Made by a program: the position numbers and the translations under genes. Under the pieces are notes generated by a model. The model saw only the letters and a program-made list of their open reading frames with translations, was not told where the DNA came from and ran no database searches. Shown here piece after piece: positions 47,096-55,606 of a DNA stretch of 64,000 nucleotides. Numbering within the stretch: the first letter of the stretch is position 1; each line of letters begins with the position of its first letter. Source of the stretch: Martinezella multihospitum (GTDB lineage: Bacteria > Pseudomonadota > Alphaproteobacteria > Rhizobiales > Rhizobiaceae); NCBI RefSeq assembly GCF_900094585.1, contig NZ_FMAG01000001.1, positions 186,001 to 250,000 on the forward strand, in the 5' to 3' direction.

Positions 47096-48292
47096 TCAAG
47101 CCAGGGCATCATGACGCCGTAACAGATGAAGCGCTGCCAGCACCAGCAACGCCATCAGCGTGGCAAAGGCGACCAGAGGCCACGCGCTATCACCATCCAG
47201 CGCAGTGACCGCCAGTGTCCCGGCAAGACTTACGATCAGACTCTGAATGCAGAAATAAAACGCCACTGCCGATCCGGCGATATCGCCGAACTCCGCCAAC
47301 GCTCCATTCGCCGTCACCGATCCCGTAAAGACGATGCCGACCGCCATGATCCACATCGGAAGCACGAAGCTTGCGAAGGACGGCGCCCCGTAGAGCTGAC
47401 CGAAAGCAAGGGCTGCCGCACCGATAAGAAGCAGCCCCATGCCCCGTGCAACGCAGCCCGCAACGCCCCATTTTTCGACAAACAATCGGGCAAAGCGTGC
47501 CGTCATGATCATCACGACGGCAACCGTTGCAAATGCGATGCTGAAGCCGAGCTCGGAATAGCCGGCCCGGCCGATCAGCACGCGCGGAGCAGTCGAGAAG
47601 AATACGAAGAATGTGCCCATCCCCGCACTGAAGGCCAGCGTATAGGTCCAGAACGATCGGCTCTTAAAGATCGGCCATATGGAACGCCGTGGACCGGTGG
47701 CGCCCTCGGGGCACGTTTCGTGCCATTTCACCATGGCATGGAGACTTGCAGGAAGCATCAGCATCGCGAGCACCATGAAGATGGCACGCCATCCGAACTG
47801 GTCGGCAATCATCGCTCCGGCTATCGGCCCAAGGGCCGGCACGAAGGACAGGATCGAGCCGAATGTGGCATAGATAATGGCCTGTTCCGGACGATTGCCG
47901 TAGACATCCCGCACGGTCGCGAAAGTCGCGACCAAGGCGGCCGACGCGCCTATGGCCTGCAGCAGGCGGCATAGCACGAAGACAGGCGCACCCCATGACA
48001 GGGCCGCTCCGAGAGAAGCGGCGGCAAACAGAGCCGCGCCGGAAAGCAGGACTGGGCGACGGCCGATGCGATCCGAAAGAGGGCCGAACACGACCTGTCC
48101 GAGACCCAGCATGATCATATAGAGGCTCAGCGTCAGCTGGATCACCGCAGGTGTCGTGTTGAGAATGCCGGGCATCGACGGCACGACGGGAAGATAGATA
48201 TCCATGGCCAGCGAGGCGAGGATATCAAAAGGCGCCATCAACAGCAGTGCCGCCGGCAGCGAGTAGGCCCATGACGGGCGTATGTCTGACAT
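47096..48292 (-). CDS. floR: FloR/CmlA-like phenicol efflux transporter (MFS, 12 TM drug:H+ antiporter)
   Basis: 398 aa. The N-terminus SWAYSLPAALLLMAPFDILASLAMDIYLPVVPSMPGILNTTPAVIQLTLSLYM is nearly identical in pattern to FloR and CmlA. So are GPLSDRIGRRPVLLSGA (MFS motif A), RLLQAIGASAALVATFATVRDVY (motif C region), FSAGMGTFFVFFSTAPRVLIG and FTGSVTANGALAEFGDIAGSAVAFYFCIQSLIVS. It should export chloramphenicol and/or florfenicol. It is not on a visible mobile element, so it looks resident. The start ATG has only a weak ribosome site, and an inverted repeat lies about 75 bases upstream. Confidence 0.9.
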   Translation of the reverse strand: MSDIRPSWAYSLPAALLLMAPFDILASLAMDIYLPVVPSMPGILNTTPAVIQLTLSLYMIMLGLGQVVFGPLSDRIGRRPVLLSGAALFAAASLGAALSWGAPVFVLCRLLQAIGASAALVATFATVRDVYGNRPEQAIIYATFGSILSFVPALGPIAGAMIADQFGWRAIFMVLAMLMLPASLHAMVKWHETCPEGATGPRRSIWPIFKSRSFWTYTLAFSAGMGTFFVFFSTAPRVLIGRAGYSELGFSIAFATVAVVMIMTARFARLFVEKWGVAGCVARGMGLLLIGAAALAFGQLYGAPSFASFVLPMWIMAVGIVFTGSVTANGALAEFGDIAGSAVAFYFCIQSLIVSLAGTLAVTALDGDSAWPLVAFATLMALLVLAALHLLRRHDALA

Positions 48293-48624
48293 GAGAAAAT
48301 TCCGCTCGAACGAGAGATCGGGCGGCGCCTGCCACTGGCATCAATGGGAATGAGTTCGACAGCACGCCGCAACAACAAAAAGCTGTTGCGGCTTATCTAT
48401 CTGCTGACTTGAAATTCCCCATGCCGATGGCCCCGTGGCGAGATACGTGATGACCACAGCGTTTAGCAGATGACATCGGAGCGAGCAATGACGTTGCGAC
48501 GAGTATGGCTGCAACCACCACATGCAATACGATCAGCTGCGCCTCGAAAATGAGGTGAAAATCTAATGAATTTTTAACCATGACTGTGCCCTAACTGCTT
48601 GTAATTTCTTTCTTGGAGCAGATT
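48293..48624. other. Divergent promoter region with a hairpin
   Basis: 332 bases separate the divergent efflux and chemoreceptor genes. At 48366-48392 a perfect 9-bp inverted repeat (GCCGCAACA and complement) encloses a 9-base loop. An AT-rich patch at about 48560-48612 precedes the chemoreceptor. No gene with a ribosome site was found. Confidence 0.55.
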
Positions 48625-50127
48625 ATGGTGCGCGCATCGAAAATGGACGAGCTGGACGACCGGCTCGACTTTGTTGGACTGGGACAGGATGCCAGGCAGG
48701 CTCTTTCGGAGCTGCAGCCGACTATCGAAGCCGCCGTCAAAGGCTCTCTCGATACCTTTTACGAGAAGATCGTCAAACATCCGGCGATGTCGAAATACTT
48801 CTCGTCTCAGCAGCATGTGCACCACGCCAAATCCAAGCAGCAGGACCATTGGAAGACGATCGCGTCAGGCAAATACGGACCTGATTATGTCGAAGCGGTC
48901 TCGGCGGTCGGCAGGACCCATGCCCGCCTCGGCCTCGAGCCGCGCTGGTATATTGGCGGCTACGCCTTGATCCTCGAAGGGATGGTGCGATCGATCGTCG
49001 CGCAGCAGCTCAATGGTTTCATGCAGCGTAAGCATGAACAAGCCCTGTCCCGGCGGCTGTCGGCGATCGTCAAGGCTGCCCTCGTCGACATGGATTACGG
49101 CATTTCGGTTTACCTGCAGGTGCTCGCCGATGAGCGCGACCGCGCGGAATCCGAGCGGGCTGCTGCACAGCGCGAGCAGGAGCGCGCCCTCAACGCACTC
49201 GACCGTGCGCTGAACGGCCTTGCGAACGGAGACCTGACGGCTGATATCACAGAAGCCCTTTCGGCAGAGTTCGAGGTTCTGAAGAGCAACTACAACGGGT
49301 CGCTCGCATCCCTCGGCACTGCAATGCAGCGCATCGAAGATTCGGTGACTCGCGTTCGCGACGAAGCCGGTTCGATCTCGTCTGCCGCCGACAACATGGC
49401 AAGGCGCACGGAACAGCAAGCATCCGCACTCGAGGAAAGTGCTGCTGCGATCGACCAGATCACCACGATTTCGGAACAGACCGCCGAGCGGACGCGCGAG
49501 GTTCAGGCAATCGTCAAGGAATCCGCCTCGGAAGCGGAACGCTCGCGCGAGGTCGTGCAGCAGGCCGTGTCCGCCATGGGCGATATCGAAACCTCGTCGC
49601 GCAAGATGACCGACATCATCTCCGTCATCGACGACATTGCCTTCCAGACGAACCTTCTCGCGCTGAATGCCGGCGTCGAGGCGGCGAGAGCTGGCGAACA
49701 GGGCAAGGGTTTCGCCGTCGTCGCGCAGGAAGTCCGCGAACTGGCTCAACGTTCGGCGACCGCCGCAAAGGAAATCAAGGATCTGATCGACAGGTCGTCG
49801 AATGACGTGCGCCGCGGCGTCGAACTGGTCAACCGGACCGGCGAGGCACTGGCCCTGATCGGCAATCAGGTCGCTTCCATCGACAGGAATGTCGGCGCCA
49901 TCGCCCGCTCGACGCAGGAACAGGCCGTCGGCATCAGCGAGATCAACTCCGCCGTCCGCAACATGGATCAGATGACCCAGCAGAATGTCGCGCTCATGGA
50001 AGAGACGAATGCCTCGACGCGGCACCTCGCCGATATCAGCAACGAACTCGCCGGTCTCGTCGGGCGGTTCAAGACGGTGCGTTCGGGAACACGGACAGGC
50101 GCTGTCAGGTTGAAGCTCGCCAGCTAA
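48625..50127 (+). CDS. Globin-coupled methyl-accepting chemotaxis protein (HemAT-like aerotaxis sensor)
   Basis: 500 aa from the ATG at 48625 (TTGGAG before it). Residues 1-165 are a sensor globin; the proximal His is probably H99 in [21 protein letters not shown]. There is no membrane segment, so this is a soluble receptor. A HAMP-like linker ([29 protein letters not shown]) leads to the MCP signalling hairpin. Its tip is [59 protein letters not shown]. Haem-bound oxygen should control CheA activity. It lies alone, with a good terminator behind it. Confidence 0.94.
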   Translation: MVRASKMDELDDRLDFVGLGQDARQALSELQPTIEAAVKGSLDTFYEKIVKHPAMSKYFSSQQHVHHAKSKQQDHWKTIASGKYGPDYVEAVSAVGRTHARLGLEPRWYIGGYALILEGMVRSIVAQQLNGFMQRKHEQALSRRLSAIVKAALVDMDYGISVYLQVLADERDRAESERAAAQREQERALNALDRALNGLANGDLTADITEALSAEFEVLKSNYNGSLASLGTAMQRIEDSVTRVRDEAGSISSAADNMARRTEQQASALEESAAAIDQITTISEQTAERTREVQAIVKESASEAERSREVVQQAVSAMGDIETSSRKMTDIISVIDDIAFQTNLLALNAGVEAARAGEQGKGFAVVAQEVRELAQRSATAAKEIKDLIDRSSNDVRRGVELVNRTGEALALIGNQVASIDRNVGAIARSTQEQAVGISEINSAVRNMDQMTQQNVALMEETNASTRHLADISNELAGLVGRFKTVRSGTRTGAVRLKLAS

Positions 50128-50164
50128 GGTAACTGACGACGACATCGTCAGCGCTTTCGATGAG

Positions 50165-50194
50165 ACGGCTCCGGACATAGTCCGGGGCCGTTTT
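50165..50194 (+). terminator. Rho-independent terminator behind the globin chemoreceptor gene
   Basis: An 11-bp stem with one G-U pair (ACGGCTCCGGA, CATAG loop, TCCGGGGCCGT) is followed by TTT. Confidence 0.8.
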
Positions 50195-50203
50195 GCCACC
50201 CGT

Positions 50204-51082
50204 CTAGCCCGGGATCTCCTCGACTTCCGCGAGCAGCCATTGGCGAAACACCTTCATCGATGCCGTCTCCGCTCGCGATTTCAGTCGTGTCAGCCAGTAG
50301 CTGCCGGTCATCGCGGTAATCTGGAACGGCTGCATGATCCTGCCGGCCTCGATGTCATGAGAAAACATGGCGACAGGCACGAGCGCGACGCCGACGCCTC
50401 GCGCAGCCGCCTCCACCAGCGTCAGCGACGAATCGAACATCCAGCCGCGAAGATGGGGAGGCTGCAGGCCCGCAGCCCTGAACCAGAGCGCCCATTCGTC
50501 GATCCGGTAGGATCGCAAAAGCTCGACATCGGCGAGATCGGCAGGCGTGCGCAAGCGTTCACCTATATCGGGCCTGCAAACGGGAGATAGGGGGGCATCC
50601 ATCAAATGGATAGCCTCAGTCCCGTGCCAGGCGCCATCGCCGAAGCGCAGGAAGAAATCCAGCCCGTCGAGCACCATGTCGGCGCGGTTGTTGTTGGTCT
50701 TCAGGCGCAGATCGACATGCGGGTGCTGCGCCTTGAAGCTGCCGAGGCGCGGCAGGAGCCAGCCGATCGCGAAAGTCCCGACCACGCCGATCGTCAGGAT
50801 CTCGGCAAAATTCCCCTCCTCCAGCTGGCTGAGCGTGGCGCTCATGCGGCGAAAGGCATCGGTCAGCACCGGCAGCAGTGCGTGCCCCTCATCGGTCAGC
50901 GCCAGGCCGCGCGGCAGGCGCTTGAAAAGGGTCACGCCCAGCACGTCCTCCAGCGCCTTGACCTGATGGCTGATGGCTGTCTGCGTGACCCGGAGTTCGA
51001 GACCCGCCCGCGTGAAGCTGCAATGCCGCGCCGAGGCCTCGAAGACGCGCAAGGCGTTCAGTGGCAGCTGTGAGATGTCCAT
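50204..51082 (-). CDS. ampR: AmpR-like LysR-family regulator of beta-lactamase genes
   Basis: 292 aa. The winged helix LPLNALRVFEASARHCSFTRAGLELRVTQTAISHQVKALEDVLGVTLFKRLPRGLALTDEG is the AmpR/GcvA pattern. The effector domain shows DLRLKTNNNRADMVLDGLDFFLRFGDGAWHG and FDSSLTLVEAAARGVGVALVPVAMF, close to AmpR. AmpR proteins sense muropeptides and UDP-MurNAc-pentapeptide and switch beta-lactamase genes on. It is divergent from the class A gene, with 170 bases between the starts, and a class C gene follows, so it probably controls both. Confidence 0.9.
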   Translation of the reverse strand: MDISQLPLNALRVFEASARHCSFTRAGLELRVTQTAISHQVKALEDVLGVTLFKRLPRGLALTDEGHALLPVLTDAFRRMSATLSQLEEGNFAEILTIGVVGTFAIGWLLPRLGSFKAQHPHVDLRLKTNNNRADMVLDGLDFFLRFGDGAWHGTEAIHLMDAPLSPVCRPDIGERLRTPADLADVELLRSYRIDEWALWFRAAGLQPPHLRGWMFDSSLTLVEAAARGVGVALVPVAMFSHDIEAGRIMQPFQITAMTGSYWLTRLKSRAETASMKVFRQWLLAEVEEIPG

Positions 51083-51252
51083 TTATGTCCCAAGGCCAAG
51101 TTTTTCTCATGTCTAAGCCGACAATTGATCGTTTGTCTAGGGCACCAAGCAGAGCCATAGTCCGCCTCGCAGGGTGATTTGCAGGGTCTCAATGATGTCC
51201 ACGAGGCCCAAAACGCACCTCTTTGCTCAACATCAATCGAAGTGGAAACGTG
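51083..51252. promoter_or_regulatory. ampR/beta-lactamase divergent promoter region
   Basis: 170 bases hold both promoters. The AT-rich part near 51095-51140 contains T-N11-A type sequence suited to LysR binding, but no exact AmpR box can be fixed by eye. Confidence 0.4.
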
Positions 51253-52146
51253 ATGACGATTTTATTGTCGCGCCGGCAAAGCCTTGCCGGCAGCTTGCTT
51301 ACGCTACCTGTTCTGGCGGGGCTGAGCACGGTTGGACGCACCGCAGACGATAACGCGGGTGAAGCCCAGCTTGCCGCACTCGACAGCAAGCATCCGGGCC
51401 GCATATGCGTCAGCATTCTCGACATGGCAAGCGGCAAGCGCATCGAGCATCGTGCTGGCGAGCGCATCCTGATGTGCAGCACCTTCAAGGCATTGGCCGC
51501 AGCTCTGGTGCTTGCCCGCGTCGACAAGGGAGAAGAGAAGCTCGATCGACGTATTCGCTACGCGAAAAGCGACCTTGTCGACGGCTCGCCCGCGACCAAA
51601 GAGCATGCGGGTGAAACGGGTATGACCATTGCCGAACTCTGTGCGGCAGCCGTCACGCTCAGCGACAACACGGCCGGGAATCTCCTGCTTGCGAGCTTCG
51701 GCGGCCCGGAGGCGATCACGACCTTCTGCCGCAGCATGGGCGACGAGATCACCCGCCTCGATCGCACGGAGCCCACATTGAACTACCACGACACTCCGGA
51801 CGATCAGCGCGATACGACGACGGCTTCGGCCATGCTGGAAAACCTGCGGCGGCTTCTGTTCACCGATGTGCTGACAGCCGCCTCGAGATCGCAGCTGGCC
51901 GCCTGGCTGATCACCAACAAGACGGGTGATGTGCGCCTGCGCGCCGGCCTTCCGAAGGATTGGCTGGTTGGCGACAAGACGGGAACAAACGGCGACAAGG
52001 CCGGCAACGCCAATGACATCGCGGTGCTGTGGCCAGCAAACCGCGCGCCGATCCTCGTAACAGCCTATTGCGAGATACCAGAAATCGCAGCCGGCGAACG
52101 CAACGCCATTATTGCCGAGATCGGCCGGATCGCTGCGGCGATCTGA
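51253..52146 (+). CDS. Class A beta-lactamase with probable Tat signal
   Basis: 297 aa. All class A motifs are present: STFK with the nucleophile S76 and K79 (preceded by C75), SDN at 137-139, E173-x-x-x-N177 in RTEPTLN (the Ambler 166-170 site), and KTG at 242-244 (DKTGTNG). The N-terminus LLSRRQSLAGSLLTLPVLAGLS has twin Arg before the hydrophobic core, so export by Tat is likely. Cys before the serine occurs in several class A carbapenemases, but the matching Cys after KTG is absent here. It hydrolyses beta-lactams in the periplasm. Confidence 0.95.
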   Translation: MTILLSRRQSLAGSLLTLPVLAGLSTVGRTADDNAGEAQLAALDSKHPGRICVSILDMASGKRIEHRAGERILMCSTFKALAAALVLARVDKGEEKLDRRIRYAKSDLVDGSPATKEHAGETGMTIAELCAAAVTLSDNTAGNLLLASFGGPEAITTFCRSMGDEITRLDRTEPTLNYHDTPDDQRDTTTASAMLENLRRLLFTDVLTAASRSQLAAWLITNKTGDVRLRAGLPKDWLVGDKTGTNGDKAGNANDIAVLWPANRAPILVTAYCEIPEIAAGERNAIIAEIGRIAAAI

Positions 52147-52240
52147 GATCATACGCGCCGGATAACAGCCGCCGCCAATCATCGCTTCCTTTTCGACCGT
52201 GCGATCCTGCACGGTCGATCATCACATTGAGGATATCATC

Positions 52241-53434
52241 TTGAATATACGCACCAATTCTTTGCAGAAGCTCGGTATCGTCGCTGGCTGCCTTTTCTAT
52301 GGGATCGGCGCCCATGCCGCCGAAGGCAATGACCGAGAGCAGCTGGAGCGAGCCGTCAACGAGATCATTCGTCCGCTCATGAAGGATAACGACGTGCCGG
52401 GCATGGCGATCGCGATTACCGTCAAGGGCAAGCGCTACATCTTCAATTACGGCGTCGCCTCGAAGGAGAGCGGCCAGAAGGTGACGAACGACACGATCTT
52501 CGAACTCGGCTCCATCAGCAAGACCTTTACGGCGGCCCTTGGCTCCTACGCCCAGATCAGCGGAAAGCTCTCCTTTTCCGACAAGGCGACGAAATATATG
52601 CCGGAACTTGCAGGCACCAGCTTCGACAAGATCAGCCTCCTCGATCTCGGCACGTATTCGGCCGGCGGTCTGCCTCTGCAGTTCCCCAACGGCGTGACGG
52701 ATCAGGACAAGATGGTTGCCTATTATCGCAACTGGCATCCTTCCTTTGCGCCTGGCACGTATCGGCAATATTCCAACCCCAGCATCGGCCTGTTCGGTTA
52801 TCTGGCAGCGCAGGCCATGGGCCAGTCGTTCGATACCCTGATACAGGAAAAAATTCTTTCCGGTCTCGGCCTCAGCCACACCTATGTCCGCGTTCCACCG
52901 GCTGAGATGAGCAACTATGCCTATGGCTATTCGAAGCAGGGCAAGCCGATCCGCGTCAATCCCGGCGTTCTCGATACGCAGGCCTACGGCATCAAGACCA
53001 CCGCCTCCGACATGCTTGCCTTTCTTGAAGCGAATATGGGCGAAGCAAAGCTCGACGCCACACTTCAGAAGGCGATCGATGCCACGCATATCGGCCATTA
53101 TAGCGTCGACAACACGACACAGGCGCTCGGTTGGGAGATCTATGCCTATCCAACGACGCTCGCCCGGCTGCTCGCCGGCAATTCGTCCGACATGGCACTC
53201 GAGCCGCATAAGATCACCCGCCTCGATCCGCCGCAGCCGCCGCGCAAGGATGTCCTCTTGAACAAGACAGGCTCGACGAACGGCTTCGGCGCCTATGCGG
53301 CCTTCATTCCCGCGCGGCAGGTCGGCATCGTCCTGCTGGCAAACAGGAACTTTCCGATCCCTGCACGCGTTTCGTCGGTCTACAAGATCCTGACCGCCGT
53401 CGAAAATCTGCCTGCATCGAACGAGGCAAAGTAG
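52241..53434 (+). CDS. ampC: Class C beta-lactamase (AmpC)
   Basis: 397 aa. A TTG at 52241 with GAGGA 7 bases before is the best start; it gives a Sec signal peptide (LQKLGIVAGCLFYGIGAHA). Cleavage after residue 27 puts the catalytic groups at the classical numbers: SISK gives Ser64 and Lys67 (S91, K94), YSN gives Tyr150 (Y177), and KTG gives Lys315 (K342). Other AmpC blocks are FELGSISKTFTA, YRQYSNPSIGLFGYLAA, GIKTTASDMLAFLEANMG and VLLNKTGSTNGFGAYAAFIP. It follows the class A gene by 94 bases on the same strand. Confidence 0.95.
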   Translation: MNIRTNSLQKLGIVAGCLFYGIGAHAAEGNDREQLERAVNEIIRPLMKDNDVPGMAIAITVKGKRYIFNYGVASKESGQKVTNDTIFELGSISKTFTAALGSYAQISGKLSFSDKATKYMPELAGTSFDKISLLDLGTYSAGGLPLQFPNGVTDQDKMVAYYRNWHPSFAPGTYRQYSNPSIGLFGYLAAQAMGQSFDTLIQEKILSGLGLSHTYVRVPPAEMSNYAYGYSKQGKPIRVNPGVLDTQAYGIKTTASDMLAFLEANMGEAKLDATLQKAIDATHIGHYSVDNTTQALGWEIYAYPTTLARLLAGNSSDMALEPHKITRLDPPQPPRKDVLLNKTGSTNGFGAYAAFIPARQVGIVLLANRNFPIPARVSSVYKILTAVENLPASNEAK

Positions 53435-53470
53435 AGACTGGGCTCGAAGGTTTGGTCCGCTCCAACGAAC

Positions 53471-53502
53471 GGCCGACCCCAGCGAAAGCTGACGGGTCGG
53501 CC
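53471..53502. terminator. Terminator behind ampC
   Basis: A 9-bp stem (GGCCGACCC and complement) encloses a smaller AGC-GAAA-GCT hairpin and is followed by AAAATCATTT. It lies between convergent genes. Confidence 0.7.
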
Positions 53503-53540
53503 AAAATCATTTCAGGCAACACCAGTCGCCAAGCCACTGA

Positions 53541-53569
53541 CATATATGCGATATCCCTTGTCATATATG
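53541..53569. repeat. Two CATATATG palindromes, 21 bases apart
   Basis: The self-complementary octamer CATATATG occurs twice with centres two helix turns apart, in the 237-base gap between convergent genes. Its purpose is not known. Confidence 0.6.
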
Positions 53570-53671
53570 TATGAAGCAGGCTGCTTTGTTGCGTTCGGAC
53601 TGTCTGGCAGCGATGTACTTTCGAACATTAAGTTCGGTTCACGAAGAGGTCACCACCGCCGGATACCGGCA

Positions 53672-54592
53672 TCAGGCGATGGCAAGTTCGCCTGCTTCCC
53701 GCCAATTGCGCAACAAGGCAAACAGCTCCTCGCGGTCCTTCACATCGAGCTGCGGCACGCCTGGAACGCGAACGGGGCCGACCGTCAGGCCGGAATAGGT
53801 GACGGCCTCCTTGACGACGGTAACGTTTGTTCCGTTGCGGAACTTGGTGCGCATGCGTTCGAAGGGTTCGAGCTTGTTGACGATGGCGCGGGCAGCGGCA
53901 AAATCGCCCTTCTCCAAAGCCGCATGCACAGCAAGCGACAACTTCGGAGCAACATTGACGAGGCCCGAAGTGAAGCCCCTTGCGCCGGCGGCAGCGAATG
54001 TCGGAGCCCAGCTTTCAGCGAGGCCGCAGACGAATAGTGCGCCGTTCGGATCGGAAGCTGCGATCGCCCGTGAAAGTAGCATCAGATCCGTCGTCGCAAA
54101 CTTGATGCCGGCAATATTGCCGTGGCCGGCCAGACGGACCATGTCGTCGACGCTGAAGCCTTCGGCACGGACATAGGCGACGAGCGGGAGCGGCGAAGCC
54201 TCCGCCAGATCGCGAAAATAGTCGATCTGCGAGCCGGGTGCGGCGAACGGATCCACCGGCTGATGCGACATGACGGCAGAGGCGCCGATCGAGGCAGCCT
54301 CCTTCGCCATCTGGATCGCCTCGCGCAACGAACGGCCGATTGCCGCCGTCACCGGCGCCTTGCCGTCGACACCCTTGATCGCAGCTTCGTGGACACGGCG
54401 GATCTCTCCCGGAGTGAGCGCATAGAATTCGCCCGTATTGCCCGCTGCAACGATATTGTGAATGCCGGCAGCCGCTACCCGCTGATAGACCTGAGCGGTG
54501 ACGTGCGGTTCCACCTCGCCACTTCCATCATAGGCCGTGACCGGAACACCGGAAACGCCGGTCAGCACCTGCCGCATGGTTTCAATGCTCAT
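53672..54592 (-). CDS. DapA/NAL-superfamily aldolase or dehydratase (sugar-acid pathway)
   Basis: 306 aa from the ATG at 54592. The class I aldolase barrel shows AAGNTGEFYALTPGEIRRVHEAA (the GxTGE phosphate/carboxylate loop) and the Schiff-base Lys in GIKFATTD (K164). The catalytic Tyr is probably Y140, but it sits in AYVRAEG instead of the usual YNxP, so the substrate differs from that of DapA. With a DgoD-like dehydratase in the same island, cleavage or dehydration of a 2-keto-3-deoxy sugar acid is likely. It runs in the same direction as the FadR-type gene upstream and is probably co-transcribed with it. Confidence 0.88.
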   Translation of the reverse strand: MSIETMRQVLTGVSGVPVTAYDGSGEVEPHVTAQVYQRVAAAGIHNIVAAGNTGEFYALTPGEIRRVHEAAIKGVDGKAPVTAAIGRSLREAIQMAKEAASIGASAVMSHQPVDPFAAPGSQIDYFRDLAEASPLPLVAYVRAEGFSVDDMVRLAGHGNIAGIKFATTDLMLLSRAIAASDPNGALFVCGLAESWAPTFAAAGARGFTSGLVNVAPKLSLAVHAALEKGDFAAARAIVNKLEPFERMRTKFRNGTNVTVVKEAVTYSGLTVGPVRVPGVPQLDVKDREELFALLRNWREAGELAIA

Positions 54593-54680
54593 CTTCCTAC
54601 CCTTACCCTTTGTCATCCATCGAGACGCAAACGAGGAGGCGTAAAGAAGCCATCACCTCGCCTTCGCCTCATCCAATTTC

Positions 54681-55397
54681 CTATACGCCCTGGAACATGC
54701 GGGCGCGTGCATTCAAGATATGTCGCTTCATGGCATCGTGAGCCTCGGTCTCCTGCCGCGCGAAAATTGCCTGTACGATGACGGCATGCTCGTCCTGAAC
54801 ACTGCGGATCTGCTCGGGCGTCCGCTTGAGGCTGAGGCTACGGGTCACGGAATGACCGATGGCGAAATGCGGCCGGAACAATTCGCGGACGGTGATATGG
54901 AACTGATTGCCGGTCGCGATCGCAATGGCGTCGTGCAGCTCCTGATCCTCTTCAGCACCAAGGCGGCCTTCGCCAAGACATTGTTCGATCTTCTGAAGTG
55001 CTAATGTGATCCGTTCCTTGTCGGCCGCCTGCCAGTTGCGTGCTGCGAGTTCGGCCGCCTCGGCCTCAAGCCCGGCGCGAAATTCGAAAAAGCGCTGGAC
55101 ATCGGCAAGCGATCCTACAGGCACCATTTTCAGGACCGAGGAATCCGGCCTTTGCCTGACATAGGAACCCGACCCCTTGCGCGACACGATCAAACCGTCC
55201 ATGCGCAGCCGCTCCAGAGCGTCACGCACAACAGGTCGTGACGCGCCGAACATTTCCGCGAGCTTCGCTTCCGCCGGCAGTCGCTCATTCACCGGAAAGG
55301 TTCCATCCGCGATCATGGCGACGATCCTCTCATAGATGATGTCGCCGAAGCGCGTCGCGCCCATGCCGGAATCGTTGGCGACAGAGAGTTTCATCAT
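54681..55397 (-). CDS. FadR/GntR-family transcriptional regulator (FCD domain)
   Basis: 238 aa. The GntR winged helix reads RFGDIIYERIVAMIADGTFPVNERLPAEAKLAEMFGASRPVVRDALERLRMDGLIVSRKGSGSYV. An all-helical FCD domain contains FFEFRAGLEAEAAELAARNW, ELHDAIAIATGN and RSVQDEHAVIVQAIFARQETEAHDAMKRHI, with the Asp/His metal-site residues of the family. Such regulators typically repress sugar-acid catabolic genes until the acid binds. It is divergent from the importer operon (209-base gap) and precedes the aldolase gene, so it can control both sides. Start at 55397 or the next ATG, 55394. Confidence 0.93.
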   Translation of the reverse strand: MMKLSVANDSGMGATRFGDIIYERIVAMIADGTFPVNERLPAEAKLAEMFGASRPVVRDALERLRMDGLIVSRKGSGSYVRQRPDSSVLKMVPVGSLADVQRFFEFRAGLEAEAAELAARNWQAADKERITLALQKIEQCLGEGRLGAEEDQELHDAIAIATGNQFHITVRELFRPHFAIGHSVTRSLSLKRTPEQIRSVQDEHAVIVQAIFARQETEAHDAMKRHILNARARMFQGV

Positions 55398-55459
55398 CGT
55401 CCTTCATGAATGCCGGCCAGCGACAGCCATAGCGCATTTCCTGCGCGACAGGGCTACTA

Positions 55460-55476
55460 AATCTGTAAAAATCTGT
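55460..55476. promoter_or_regulatory. AATCTGT direct repeats in the divergent promoter region
   Basis: AATCTGT occurs twice with a 10-base period, about 65 bases before the FadR-type start and 130 bases before the importer operon. A regulator site is possible but not shown. Confidence 0.3.
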
Positions 55477-55606
55477 CAACTCTTGTAATTATCTGAGAAC
55501 GTAATATGGTCTCGACGCTGCGCCAGAGGGGTGCATGGCGACGGGACGGGAGCCTGTCGCATCGGCCGAGGCAAAGCCCGGCCGAAGTCAAAACGGGAGG
55601 GATTCG

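Noticed and set aside
48293..48350. Leader peptide for attenuation of the efflux gene
   Set aside because: The only short frame runs out of phase into the efflux gene without a ribosome site; the hairpin lies before it, not after.
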